Assembly (NCBI RefSeq): GCF_003473485.1
Contig: NC_053048.1
Coordinates: 47,070,255-47,134,254, forward strand
Direction: 5' to 3'
Length of the DNA stretch: 64,000 nucleotides
DNA from: Medicago truncatula
Taxonomy: Eukaryota; Streptophyta; Magnoliopsida; Fabales; Fabaceae
In this document: positions 12,318 through 24,114 of the stretch, piece after piece
Layout of the letters: each line of letters opens with the position of its first letter
How positions within the stretch are numbered: position 1 is the stretch's first letter
Made by a program: the position numbers and the translations under genes
The notes under the pieces: model-generated
What the model saw: the letters and a program-made list of their open reading frames with translations, nothing else
What the model was told of the DNA's origin: nothing
The model's database searches: none

Positions 12318-14389
12318 TTAACCTATTATGCTACGTTACTTATAAAATATTAATCCGTCTCGCTGTACTTAACCTAATTTTAACCTAATTTTTCCCTCCA
12401 CACTTTTGCATTTAATATTCATCTAAAGTAAAATAAAATTATGTTCCTAATTATATGCTGTTTTTTTGGAAATGAATAATTGTTAACCCGTCTCGTTATA
12501 CTTAACTTAATCTCTTACTCATAAGTGTTAGTCCGTCTTGCTATACTTAACCTATGTTACGTTACGGTATCAAGGACGATGTCATAGAAAATTATATTAT
12601 GGTACTGAACCAACATTTATGCTTCTTAATATTATAAAATACAATATGACAATCATGACATTCATCTAAACTATTTTGTAATCTATTAATATTAAATAAC
12701 GCATGGATCGATGTTCTGGTACTTCATGCATTAAATCAGCTAGGTATGCATTTTCACACGTAGTGGTTACACACATGCTGACCAATGCATTTAGGAGTAT
12801 AATGTCAAGACAGTTCCTTTCACACAGAAATATAAAATAAAAAAGAGTATGTCAAGAAGACAGTTAAATTTGATGACCATCATGAGTCAAAAGCCAAATT
12901 AAGCAACTAGTAAAGGAGGAGACCCCACTAGCAGCGGTCTGCAGGGGAGTGCCTAGTAGCACGTTCAATTAAGCACAAACTAGAAAGACTTTTGATTATT
13001 GATCATTCTTATGTCATTGTGTACATCATGAAGATATTGGGTTGTTTAATTTATTCTTTTTAAAAAATAATATTAAAAGGATATGAGCAAATTATTTTTC
13101 ACCACCTTGAGTGCATAGGAAATGAGCAAATTTCAATTTTGGATATTTCATCCATTCCAAAAAATTTAGTTTGTTTAACATGTTAATTTTTTTCTGAATT
13201 TTTGGGTGTATTTGAAACTCAACATATTTGATCTTTTTCTTCCAAATATACCTTAAATATGATTGATATTATTTGTATGCTTTATTTTTATGATTATTTA
13301 TGAGATATTTATATGTATTTGTAAAACATTTAATGATTATAATAAGAATATTTTATTGATACCAATTAAGGGATTTCTTAGTGCTTCTTAATCTGGTTCC
13401 GCGGAGGGAGAACTTCGATCAAACTTGAGTTTGTAAAGGCTTAATGTGGCTTGACCATGTTTTTTATCTTTGATTTTTATTTTGAGAATTAATCTTGGTT
13501 TTGGAACTAGTTCTAAGCAAAAATAACTGTAGCTTTCACATTCAAGCTAAAATCAAACATACAGTACTTCATCTATATACAAATACCTTAACAAAAAAAA
13601 CTTTAGAAGTTAGGAAGTAATCTCATCAAACATGCACAATGCATGATTAAAATTTATACAAAATAATAATTACTATTAGAAAAGTTGGAACCAGCAATGG
13701 AAAAATAGAGACAAAAGCTAACGATTAAAATATTCAAACAATGATATTTACATATAAATTTTTTCCTACACATGCGACACTTTGTTGATCACATTGAAAA
13801 AATATGATTAATTTAGTTTAGTAAATGGTTAATTCAATTCACAATCAAAATTGTGGTTAATTCAACTACATGAATAACTACATGATCTAAGCATAGTTTT
13901 GAATATGATTAATCATATGTCACGTGTATATGGAAATTAGATATCCATAGAACTTTTTGTAGATGTTCTCTTAAGAGAAATTCCAACTTTAGTTTAAATC
14001 TCTTGGAAGAATAAGGAAAAAGATTAAGAAAAGAAAAAGGGTAATGTGGCATTATTACGAGGATATATTCTTGAGAAATTCCAACTTTTTGTAGTTGTTG
14101 AAATTAAATAACCAGTTGGACGAGCACTAGACTTATTAAAAAGAATGAAATTTACAGGTACACGAAACAAATAATTATAGAGATAATTAGTCAATAAATA
14201 ATGGTGTTGAAATATCAATTTTGGATTCTCTGAATAACTGTATGTGTTTACCAATTACAAAATGAATGAATATGAAGAAAAAAAAATCATATATTATCTG
14301 TAAGACTATAAGAATAAGAATCAACGAATTTTTGCACAAAAAATTGAAAGAATACATGTGTCAAGAAAATGTTAAAAATGTAAAGTTGA
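12318..14389. other. Intergenic between the two ZAT genes
   Basis: No gene is supported. The first 250 bp contain the second copy of the repeat that also flanks the Harbinger-type element on its left. The rest is AT-rich without recognisable domains. Short open frames (for example 14024-14254 on the minus strand) have no family resemblance and lie in the probable 3' region of the second zinc-finger gene. Confidence 0.4.
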
Positions 14390-14890
14390 TCAAAACAAAG
14401 AAAGTGGAATTGGTGTTGGTGGTGACTTAATTCCAAACATCAAGTCATCATTCTCTAGAGGTGTCAAATTCAAGTCCAGCCCCATAATCCTCTTACTATT
14501 CAATCTCTTCAAAACTGGAAATTTTTCAATAATTTGATTGATGGAAGAAACCCCTTCATTTATAACAGCTCTATGTTTTCTCATGTGTCCTCCTAATGCT
14601 TGACCCAAAGAGAATCCCATACCACAAATAGAACACTCATGCATTTTTGGTTTGTTCCACAAACTAAGAGATTTTGCTTGTTCTTTGAGTTCTTCACCTT
14701 CAGCTAGTTTCATTCTCTTGTGGCTAGCCCTATGGCCACCAAGGGCTTGAAAAGATGAGAATTTTTTGTTGCACGTTTTGCATTCATATTCACCATTTTC
14801 ATAGCTTTTTTGTTGTGGACAAGATAGTAGCATCAAACAATTTGCATAATCTATGCCTTCATTGCTCCTTTGTCTCTTCATTGCCATCAC
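14390..14890 (-). CDS. C2H2 zinc-finger repressor, ZAT11/ZAT12-like paralogue
   Basis: This single-exon gene encodes up to 166 aa. Three start codons lie close together (14890, 14887 and 14881). The third gives the MKRQR start seen in the paralogue, so true initiation could be at any of them. It has the ANCLMLL box, two fingers with QALGGH helices (CKTC...GGHRASH and CSIC...GGHMRKH) and a [13 protein letters not shown] motif, all in the same order as the protein at 8756-9274. The linker between the fingers and the tail after the EAR motif differ most (the tail is proline-rich here). It should be a nuclear repressor of stress-responsive genes. Confidence 0.93.
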   Translation of the reverse strand: MMAMKRQRSNEGIDYANCLMLLSCPQQKSYENGEYECKTCNKKFSSFQALGGHRASHKRMKLAEGEELKEQAKSLSLWNKPKMHECSICGMGFSLGQALGGHMRKHRAVINEGVSSINQIIEKFPVLKRLNSKRIMGLDLNLTPLENDDLMFGIKSPPTPIPLSLF

Positions 14891-15014
14891 TTGAAAAATT
14901 AAGGAAAGTTTGTTTTAGTGTTTGAGTGAGATGAAATTTGCAGTGTCTTGAAAGTTTTTCTTGTGTTAGGATATTGAATTGAATGGTTTGGAACTTCTGA
15001 ACGTGTGGATTTGG

Positions 15015-15051
15015 TATTTATAGGCATAGTTTGTTGTTAGAGACAAGTCAA
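15015..15051 (-). promoter_or_regulatory. Likely core promoter of second ZAT gene
   Basis: TATAAATA on the minus strand (15015-15022) lies about 125 bp upstream of the start codon. A W-box core (ttgac on the minus strand, 15047-15051) lies just beyond it. The TATA sequence is identical to that of the paralogue at 9453-9460. Confidence 0.5.
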
Positions 15052-15736
15052 GATAACGTGTGAACGTATGCAGTAGACTTTGTTTTTTGTTGAAAATCCT
15101 AGGAAAGTCCAATTGTTGAAGCTATAGTATAATATGGTGTTGAACTAACTTTTTGACTCATTGTAATGACGTGAATACCCTTAATGGATGTATTACTATT
15201 GGTTGAATATTGCAGTTAAGCTTGTCTTTTTCTGGTATTTCAATATTTAACTGCTAAATATTTAGTCCACGTTGTTAAGCTTAATCCCTACGCTAACTTA
15301 AGTTTTAATTTTTGGGCCGTGTGGGCCACCGAGGAAGTAAACAAGTGGTGAGGGAAAACGAGTTCTAGGAAACTTCGATTTTATTTTTTTTAAAGAAACA
15401 TGCATTTTCTATGTTGCTTCTTCAAGTACAACCGTAACAAAAATTTGATACGAACAAGTGAACCACCTTGTTGGTGAAATAGAACTGTTTGGTCTGCTAG
15501 TTTAGTATATGCTAAATATGGATTTGGTTGAATTGGTGGTAAACCCATGTGAAAGCTTTGGGATATGCTTTCAAACGGAGACAGTTTGAACGACGGCAAA
15601 TTCCAGCATACTAGTAGAAGTAGTAAGATTTCACACACAGTCAAATATGATCAACATATTGGAAAACAGATGAAGATTCATGGCAATGTAGTAAAATAGG
15701 TTTGGTGCAAGAGAAAATATAATAATTAATTATAGG

Positions 15737-15908
15737 GAGAATGTTAATCAATACCCTTATAGCATTAGCTAAAGTGTTAAAATTAATAAATTTGCAATAA
15801 AAAATGTTGTAATTATTACCACGACAAAAATAAAAAAATTATATTTTTAAGATAAAGTTTCTATTGAATTCCTTAATCAATATCTTTAGGAAACAAATTA
15901 ACAAGACT
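15737..15908. mobile_element. Small palindromic MITE, copy 3 (diverged)
   Basis: The order of motifs matches the copies at 5470-5640 and 7671-7845 (gagaatgttaatcaat start, tgtaattatt core, cttaatcaat and attaacaagactta end), but the gggcac blocks have decayed. It is the oldest-looking of the three copies. Confidence 0.5.
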
Positions 15909-16007
15909 TAAACTAATGGAAATTTCAACTATTTTCCCTACGTTAGTTCAAGAATATCTAATCTTAGCTAGTAACTTCAACTTACTATATTTCAAGAAAA
16001 ATATATA

Positions 16008-17230
16008 CTCTCCGTCCTAAATTGTACGTTGTTTTAGAAAAAAAAAAACTGTCACAAATTATATGTCGTTTTACAATATCAATGAAACAGCAATGTTAAT
16101 CAATTTACCTCCTCCGTCAAATTTTTCTGTTAGAGAACATGACGTTTTGCAAATATCCTCCTGAAGTTTTACACTTATGTGCAAAATGTCCCCCAAACTT
16201 AAAAATTTATAATATTTTTTTTCCTCAAGACAAACAATTAATAGTTAAATATTAAAACTAACTATTAAATTTGGAATTTGGGAAAACTACATGCATATAT
16301 ACATCAAAATAGGCTTCAAAATGGAAATAAATGTATATTTTTTAAAGTGACAATAATGGGATGATTTGTGGATTGATTTCAAAGGTAAAGAAATATATGT
16401 CTAAGTGTTTGACATTTATCAATAAGTGTTCCTCTATACATACCGATCACATATTTCATTTGCTGATGATTTGTGTCTTTTTTACATGAATATTACTTAA
16501 TAGCTATATATGATATGTCGGTTTGATAGTATTGTGGTGTGAGCTAGATTGTATACGATGAATGATTGTCCCTGCCTGAAGCACAAACAAGAAGTTAGAA
16601 TGAAGTTTTCTATAAGTATGTAAACAAGAACAAATCATATGAAAATATTGGGGGTTGTGTAGTTTAAATGGTTTGATCAAATTGTTGAAGGAGTTGGATG
16701 AGTTAAAAGATTAGGATGGTGAAGGAGAAAATATAAATTTAAAACTGATTATTAATTTGTCTATAAACCCCTAAAAATAATAATTTGTCTATTCGAAATA
16801 ACCATTATTGTCACTTTAAAAATACACATTTTTCACTATTTTGATGTATATATGCATGTAGTTTTTCCAAACTCCAAAATTAATAGTTAGCTTTAATATT
16901 TAATCGTTAATTGTTTGTTTTTAAGAAAAAAAAATATAAATTTTTAAGTTTGGGGGGCATTTTGCACATAAGTGCAAAACTTCAGGGGATATTTGCAAAA
17001 CGTCATGTTCACTAACAGAAAAATTTGACAGAGGGGGTAAATTTATTAACGTTGTGAAATTTCAGAGAAATAATTGAAGTTTTATTAATTTCAGAAGGGT
17101 AATTGATGAAACTTACAATTTCAGAGAGGTAATTACTTATTTACTCATATTTATTGCATATATAAAATTAATTATATTTTTTAATACACATAAAATGTCT
17201 AAAATGTCGTGCAATTTAGAACAGATGGAG
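16008..17230. mobile_element. Stowaway-like MITE split by a long-TIR element
   Basis: The left end (ctctccgtcctaaattgta) and right end (gtgcaatttagaacagatggag) are inverted and flanked by TA. The interior between about 16085 and 17146 belongs to a different element, so this MITE was the earlier insertion. Confidence 0.65.
16085..17146. mobile_element. Long-TIR non-autonomous element, copy 1
   Basis: Both ends hold matching inverted blocks. The left has caatttacctcctccgtc, ctgttag, tgacgttttgcaaatatcc and acttatgtgcaaaatg; the right has their reverse complements (about 16925-17146). The right arm extends about 90 bp beyond the left arm, so the left end appears truncated. No coding frame lies inside. 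The same family is intact at 30506-31638. Confidence 0.7.
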
Positions 17231-18127
17231 TATTTATTACACGGATAAATTATATATGGAATTTGTTGATAAGTTTCACACATAGTCAGAACTATATGCA
17301 TAATAATTAATTAGTCACTGACCGTTAGTTTTCACTTCACCAAACCAATTGTCGTCAATTGACTCGATTCACATCTGTAAAAGGAGAATTGTTAGTTTGT
17401 TACCAGATAAGGTTTGGGATTTTGCATTTGGTGTTTACATCCAACTAGTCCAAATAAAAACAACAAATCCATTTAAAGAATAAAAAACAGCACAAACCCA
17501 TTTTTTCTTGATTAATCCTTATGAAGCCTTAATCAATGTAGTCGACAAAACGTGGCCATCAGATTTGAAGTAATTTTTAGATAATAATAACAACAACAAA
17601 GACAATTATGATCCTTCAAAAAAAAAAATAGACAATTATGTGTGACTATCGAGTTACACAATGTGGAGGGGGAATGTCCCAACACATGCTTATTCTAATT
17701 GTAGTATCTTTATTTTATCATTTGAATGAAGTTTAATTTTGTCAAAAAAAAAATTAATTACCCAGTGTTCGTACTTAAACTATCTTTTACATCGAGAATT
17801 GCTTCATTACTCCATTTTCTTAAAGTTAACAACTTCTTGAAGGACGTTGATACAAAACACAAGTGATGGTTAACACTTTCACAATATATCCATCTCTTGC
17901 AGCAACAAAAGAAAAAGTGTCCTACTCGTCTGATCACTGAAACCTCGCATTGAACTTGTGTATTACTCAAGGTTAATAACTACGTGTATCTATTTATAAA
18001 TGGAAGACAATGAATTCATGGTGAAAACATGAACTAAAATATAAAAGTACACCTGTTTTACATTTATAATTCAGCAATTCATAACTCCCCGAAGTATTGG
18101 GTTTAACAATAATTTAGGGGCTGTATT
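17231..18127. other. Intergenic, downstream of DAPF
   Basis: No gene is seen. The right end probably carries the 3' UTR of the epimerase gene on the minus strand. A minus-strand frame of 70 aa at 17758-17970 has no recognisable features. Confidence 0.4.
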
Positions 18128-21100
18128 TCAAAGGGGCAAAGAGCCATAATACACTAGTTCTGCAGAACCTGTCATATAGACATGATTATCTTCATCCTTC
18201 CATTCAATCTGAAGAGGCCCTCCAGGTAGATCAACCGTGCAGTCCTGTAACAAAATGACAGAATGAAAAGGATTATTAAGGTACTGCAGCCAGGAATTCA
18301 TTAGAGTTGTGAACATGGCATATTTATAGCTCGCCAAAGACCAAAGATGTGCCATTATTAAAAAAACAAACGACACAAACTAGAACTCAAAACTTTTGGG
18401 ACTAAAACCAAAGTTTTATATCTTACAAGAATCTAAAACATGTTTAAACTGACTTTATATATGTTTTACAGCTGACACTCAGTTGACCAATAATAAAAGG
18501 GATAATCACACCATCCAAATTCAAAGTCATTATAACAGCTTTAATAACACCAGTATAATCTCAACACATAGATTGAAATTAACTCCAAAGAAACAACAGC
18601 TAGTGAAACAACTCAAGCACACACAATTAGTAAAATGATGAATTGCAATTGGTAAAAGAAAATGCATGATCAAATCTCTACAAATAGTACAATGCACTGA
18701 CTCGAGCATACAATAAGAAAAGTGATTATCTGCAACCGGTAAAAGAAAACGTACGACCGAATCTTTACAAAGAGTAAAATGCATATCCGTAAACACAACT
18801 TCAACCATCAACGCCCCCTCTTGAACAGTGGTGGAGCAAGCAATTTTTTGCCGAGGGGACAAATATAAGGAAAGAATAAAATACTTTTAAAACTAATTTG
18901 ATGGCATTTTAAGGAGTTAAATTCATCATAATTGCCTAGCATAGTCTTTTTCGATGTAAACAGTTAAACTATTTGCAAGAAACTCATCATCTATTTATTT
19001 ATTTATGAGTCTTGTCTTCACAATTTTCGTTTCTAATAAAGCTTTTTTGTAGTTGCTATAGAGATCGGAAGTGTCAAAGCAAGACGAACAAATCAATCAA
19101 GTGATAGTTTTTTTTACTTTCATGATTCAGCTAATTTTTGCATTTGGGGTAGCTAAATATATGTTATTAGAGTAGCTAAACATGAAAATATTCCTACTTG
19201 TTAAAAAAAAAAATCATGTTTTGGGGTAGCCAAGGAATTGTTGTGAGCTTGAACACAAATATTTGTTAAGAAGATTTAATGGTTGAATAAATAATGAAAA
19301 ATAGGGAGAGATCAATACAACCAGCAAGCCAATAGCTGCTGCAGTGCTCAGGCTGTAGGTAATCTCTAAGAAGGAAAATTCTTCAACAAATACTATATTA
19401 GAGAGAGGAATTGTGAGTATATTAGAGAGAGGAATCATGATTACAAGTAGATGCACTTGTGCAATGGCAATCAAATTTATATGTCTGAATATATTGTGAT
19501 AAAAAAATTTAATGAAAAATCAATAGTTTTCATAGTGTCACAATCAAATAGCAAACTTACTCGCCCAGCACGACCCTCAAGAACTGCTGCAACAACTACA
19601 GCACAAGCTCCAGTTCCACAGGCAAGAGTTGCTCCTGCACATAACACAAAATAGGACACCTCAGACTTACCCTAATCAGTAACCACACTAACAATACCAA
19701 TCAAACACAGTCTGGAAATTAGATGCTCTAACCTGCACCACGCTCCCAAACACGCATCTTCAGGTGAGAATTAGAAAGAACTTGCACAAACTCTGCACGT
19801 TAAATCACAAGAAACAGTAAGAGTGAGGAATGGCAACAGATCACAGTGATGATACAGTCACAGTCATTTAGGCTATTTGAGTCAAGTTCAAAGAATTAGA
19901 ACTTTAGAGGTGGAAAATTTGGTAAACAATATGCTGTGTGTGTGTGTGTGTGTGGGGGGGCATAGATTAAAATTGTATGCTTTGAACAAGGGGAAGGCAT
20001 GTGCACCCCTACCAAAGCTTAGCTAGACAAATCATCTGACCTAGTCCCACAAGCATTAATTTCTTACTAGTTACGAGTCAGTAAATCGCCATCTTAACAG
20101 AACAGAAAGATCAAAGAAGCGAAAAAAGAAAAGCCCTTGCAGCCGAAATGAAAATTTGAGGGACTGGGTGTGGGAAAAATATTTGCCGACCCCACTTAGT
20201 GGGATAAGGCTTGATATTTGTTGGTTGTTGTTGGGTATAGGAAAAAAGTATTAATGAAGCTGACAGTGATATTCTAATCATAAAATTAGACTAATCTCAC
20301 CTGTGTTAGTTCGTGCAGGGAACACCTCGTGATGTTCAAATTTTGGGCCAATTTCTGCTAGCTTCAATTCATCAACAAGCAAATTCTGTTGCAGTAGATC
20401 AAAACAAATATGACATTAGGAAAATCAGAAAAAGTGTTGAGATCTTGCAAGTACAAAGATAAAAGCTGACGTTTGAAGATATGATTTAATATATAAACTA
20501 TTAAGACAAAAAATAACAAACTTCAAAGGCGTTATTCTTTTGATATAAATGGTTAGACATTCAATTGTATTTGACAATGTCTTTGCATCTGTATGTCATA
20601 TCATCTTATTGATTAATGTCTTTTCTTCCTACTCCAGAATACATAGTCAAATATGTACTGGAAATTGTAACTGTGATATAATTGTTGTGTGACAAGAATA
20701 ATGACCTGACTTCCTTTATTGCTGAAGGTTACACAGTGTGGATTTCCCATGCTAACACAAGTCACATTCCAGATACTTCCATCAACATCTATCTCTGATT
20801 TAACAACAGCATGATCCTTATTTGGAGATAATTTAGTAGGCACATCTGATGCTTTAAGAACCGGTTCCCCCATATCAACTCTGACCTAAATCAATTAGTA
20901 TTATCATCAATCAAGCTAAAGAAAGAGAACCAACATAAATGAGCTTGACATTATACAGCTTCGGAATTTCACAACAGTACATAAAAAGGCACCTTGGAAG
21001 CACCATGCTGATGCCTCCGAACAAAAATCACAGCGTCAAAAAGTAAATTGCAAATATTTGCTGCATATAAGAATAAGAACATACATTTCCATCCCCCAAG

Positions 21101-23923
21101 ACTTCAGGAACAATCTTCCCAGCACCAGTGTGTATGGTGAAACTGCAAAATATGAAAATATAATGTAAGACGAAATTTCAAGAATAACGATAAGGACTGC
21201 GATACAAGGCCACGGTAATAAAATCACCTTTAATTCTTCCTTGCTTTTCATACCATCTAATAACAAAATTATTACATGTGAAAATTAAATGTTTTCGTTA
21301 CACATGAAAGTTTCCCTAAAAACATGAAAATATAATGTAAGACGAAATTTGAAGAATATTGATAAGGACTGCGATACTAGGCCACGGTAATAAACCACCT
21401 TTAATTCTTCCTCACTTTTCATACATTTAAATACAAAATTATTGCATGTGACAATTAAATGTTTTCGTTACCAAAAGTAATTATGGATCGTCTGCCAAAA
21501 AAGCCATCTCCGTAAGACAATTAACTTCAAAATGAAAAGAACATAACACAACATTAGCTTGAAAACTCCAGCAATTCTTATTTGCAGTATGACTAGAAGA
21601 ATTAATATCTCACCACAACCTCTTTGACTTAATTTCCAAACTGAACATCACCACTAAAATCGATTCCTGCATTATTTGGTATTTAGTACGTGCTGCTCAA
21701 ATGGCTAAATTTTGCTAGAAAAGATGCGGCAGAACCAGCATCTGGATCTTGAGGAGTATACAACCCAAATTTTGACCTCTCTACACATAGTTTGGGGAGA
21801 AAACCTCGTCACATTAATCTAATTACCACTAAGATTCAAATCTGGATCATCCCCCAAAAAAGCCTACAATGGCCAAAAACCAGAACCACAATTTGTACAG
21901 ATGCAGCCCAAAAAGAACCAAAATATGAAGAAAAAAAAATTGGTTCATTTAAAAAACAAGTCAAGTTCATCTACAACCCTTGAATGCTTCCTCTCTAATC
22001 AAGATATGTGAATTTCGGAATTACAATATCACTAGTTAGATCTGTACAAAGAATTTCTCAATTTTCATACAGAAACTAGAATCTCAATTAACAAACTAAA
22101 TCTAAAGCAAAAGATGACATAAACTCAAGCAAGCCTAGCTTATAAAAAGTATTACAAAAATAATACATTATATAGAAAGAAAAAAAAAGTAAAAGTTTGA
22201 TACTCCATAAGTTAAAAAGAAAGAACGGATAGCAGGCAGTAAACATATATCTCTAAGCTACACTCCATATTACAATGTTTAACAACATTTTAGAAGATCT
22301 TCAAAACATTTTTCAGATCAAGAGCCTTGCTAGATAATTAATTCAATGAGTACAAATAGCAGAGTTTTCAAAATACAGGCTATTATTTTTACATAAAACT
22401 AGAGACCATTCAATAAAAATAAAAGATCATTCCTACAATTCAAAGAGAAATCGTATCATTTTACGAATGGAACGAGAGTAAAATTCAAATCAAGAAACTT
22501 CTTGATAATAGTATGATGTTTGTAATTGACAAGCCACTTAGGCTAATCACCATAGTCATATACCTCTTGGGTAAAAATACGAAGAAAAATAAATAAATAT
22601 TTGCTCCTTAAAATGGAAGAAGGCTTTCTTTATGAATCAATATCTTAGTTGAAAATCTCCATGTAAAAGCAAGACGGTAAGAATTTCTTGAAAATGAACA
22701 AACCTGTGCCTCCCATGTAAACTCTCAAGCTGAGAAACAAATTTGGCAAAGCATCGCACTCCATTGCCACACATCTAAGGAAAAAGTTTGAATGTAAGGG
22801 ACCAAACTTGTCAGTTAAGGAAGACCATAACAAATCAGAATCTAGAACAGAACAAGGGTCTGTTTGGATTAGCTTATTTGAGCTTATATTTTAACATAAG
22901 TACTTGTGGAAGTGTTGGAGAAAACTTATAAAAACATCTGATGACATGTCCATAAGTTGTTTTCAGCATATATAGGGCCTGTTTGAATTGGCTTATTTGA
23001 GCTTATCTACTAGCATAAGTTTCAAGAGAAGTTTTGAAAACAAAGACAATTTTCGTAAGCTTCTATCAGCTTATTTTCATAAGTTCTCCAAGATAACTTA
23101 TGAAAAGAGCTTATAACATATACAAAAACGATTTAACTTTGTTTTATCATTTGCAATAAAACTAGCTTATGTAAGTGTTTTATCATAATAAGAACATGTG
23201 CTATAAGCTGCATATAAGGTGTTTATCCAAACAGGCCCTACATAAGCCCTCCAGCTTGTATGAAAAGATTTGACTCTATTCTATCTTTTGTTATATACTT
23301 AACTTATGCATGAGCTTTTATGCTATAAGCGCTCAATTAAGTTGTTTGTTTATTCAAACAATATGTCTGAAAAATAAATTTGTAAGAAGAATGAATGAAT
23401 TACCTCAGGCTCACTACCATCAGAGTTGAAAATCCTCATTGTATAATCAGTACCATCGATACCAGGCAATACAAAGATAACTCCATCAGCACCAACACCA
23501 AAGTTACGATCACATAGTTGTACAGCTTTCTCTGAACTAATCTTTGGCTCAGAAGAGTCTCTATTATCAATCTATTCATAACATAAAAAATGGTTCAAAA
23601 CCTAAAACCGATAGTTATTTGAATGAGAAACTTATGAAACGTGTACTCACCAAAACGAAGTCGTTTCCGAGACCGTGATACTTAGCGAAATGGAGAAAAC
23701 CAGATTCCTTATGGTGAAGGAATGAAGTGGAGGTTGTTGTTTTAATGGGAGTTTCAGTTTTCATGGAGGAAGCAAGTGCAACGAGGCGGGAATTGGGGTA
23801 TTTGAAAGTGGGTTGTGGTGTGGCAGAAATGGATCGGGAAGAAGGGAGAATGGAATTGATGGAGGAAAGAGAGCGGCGAGTGGGTGTTGTAATAGAGACT
23901 GAAATGGTGGCGGTTATGGCCAT
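18128..23923 (-). CDS. DAPF: Diaminopimelate epimerase, chloroplastic (nine exons)
   Basis: The enzyme converts LL-diaminopimelate to meso-diaminopimelate, the penultimate step of plastid lysine synthesis. Exons on the minus strand are 23651-23923, 23404-23571, 22704-22774, 21085-21142, 20706-20885, 20301-20385, 19733-19792, 19561-19634 and 18128-18244. All introns are GT-AG, and the exons join in frame to 361 codons plus stop, the usual plant length. Residues 1 to about 75 are Ser/Thr-rich and look like a transit peptide. The mature part starts with [10 protein letters not shown]. Both catalytic cysteines are present, in MCGNGVRC (exon 3) and ACGTGACA (exon 8). The other conserved blocks seen are [19 protein letters not shown] and DLPGGPL. 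Two introns carry transposon copies and one has an internal tandem duplication. Nothing suggests a broken gene. Confidence 0.95.
18826..19235. mobile_element. Dispersed repeat in last DAPF intron
   Basis: The sequence runs from a gtggagcaagcaatt start to ggggtagccaagg. It shares a long ordered series of motifs with 24115-24940: agtctttttcgatgtaaac, a ttatttgcaa-type block, gagatcggaagtgt, ggggtagctaaatat and ggggtagcca. Its class is unclear to me because no termini or domains are visible. It sits between exons 8 and 9 of DAPF without disturbing the splice sites. Confidence 0.5.
20185..20240 (+). mobile_element. Au-type SINE 3' end fragment
   Basis: The block gaccccacttagtgggataa followed by ggctt and a ttgttggttgttgttgg tail is the characteristic 3' end of the plant Au SINE family. 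Only the 3' end is recognisable. It lies in the intron between exons 6 and 7 of DAPF. Confidence 0.55.
21150..21473. repeat. Tandem duplication of about 175 bp in a DAPF intron
   Basis: Two adjacent copies (about 21147-21300 and 21324-21473) share atgaaaatataatgtaagac, gataaggactgcgata, ggccacggtaataaa, ctttaattcttcct and attaaatgttttcgttac. They differ by scattered substitutions and small indels. The first copy starts immediately upstream of exon 4 in gene order, so the duplication reaches to within about 10 bp of the splice acceptor. Confidence 0.8.
22857..23362. mobile_element. Nested pair of foldback MITEs in DAPF intron 2
   Basis: The outer element has ends gtctgtttggattagctta (left, 22859) and an inverted counterpart ending tttattcaaacaa (right, about 23361). 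An inner element begins gggcctgtttgaattggc (about 22977) and ends tatccaaacaggccc (about 23238). It is flanked by TA on each side. The subterminal sequence of both is rich in agcttat/ataagct. The pair lies between exons 2 and 3 of DAPF. Confidence 0.65.
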
Positions 23924-24114
23924 TGGTGATGTAATTTTAAAATGTCGGTGGCTAGTGTTCTCTCGTTTTCACTTTACTCCACCGCCGGAACGCCGCAAAT
24001 TGGTCAACTACTTACTTGCAGTGGAACATGTAGGTTGTTAATGTGCGCTATGTAATGTCTTCACGTATATTTTCTTTGGTCTTGTAATTTATTTACATTT
24101 CTTTATACGTGTGT

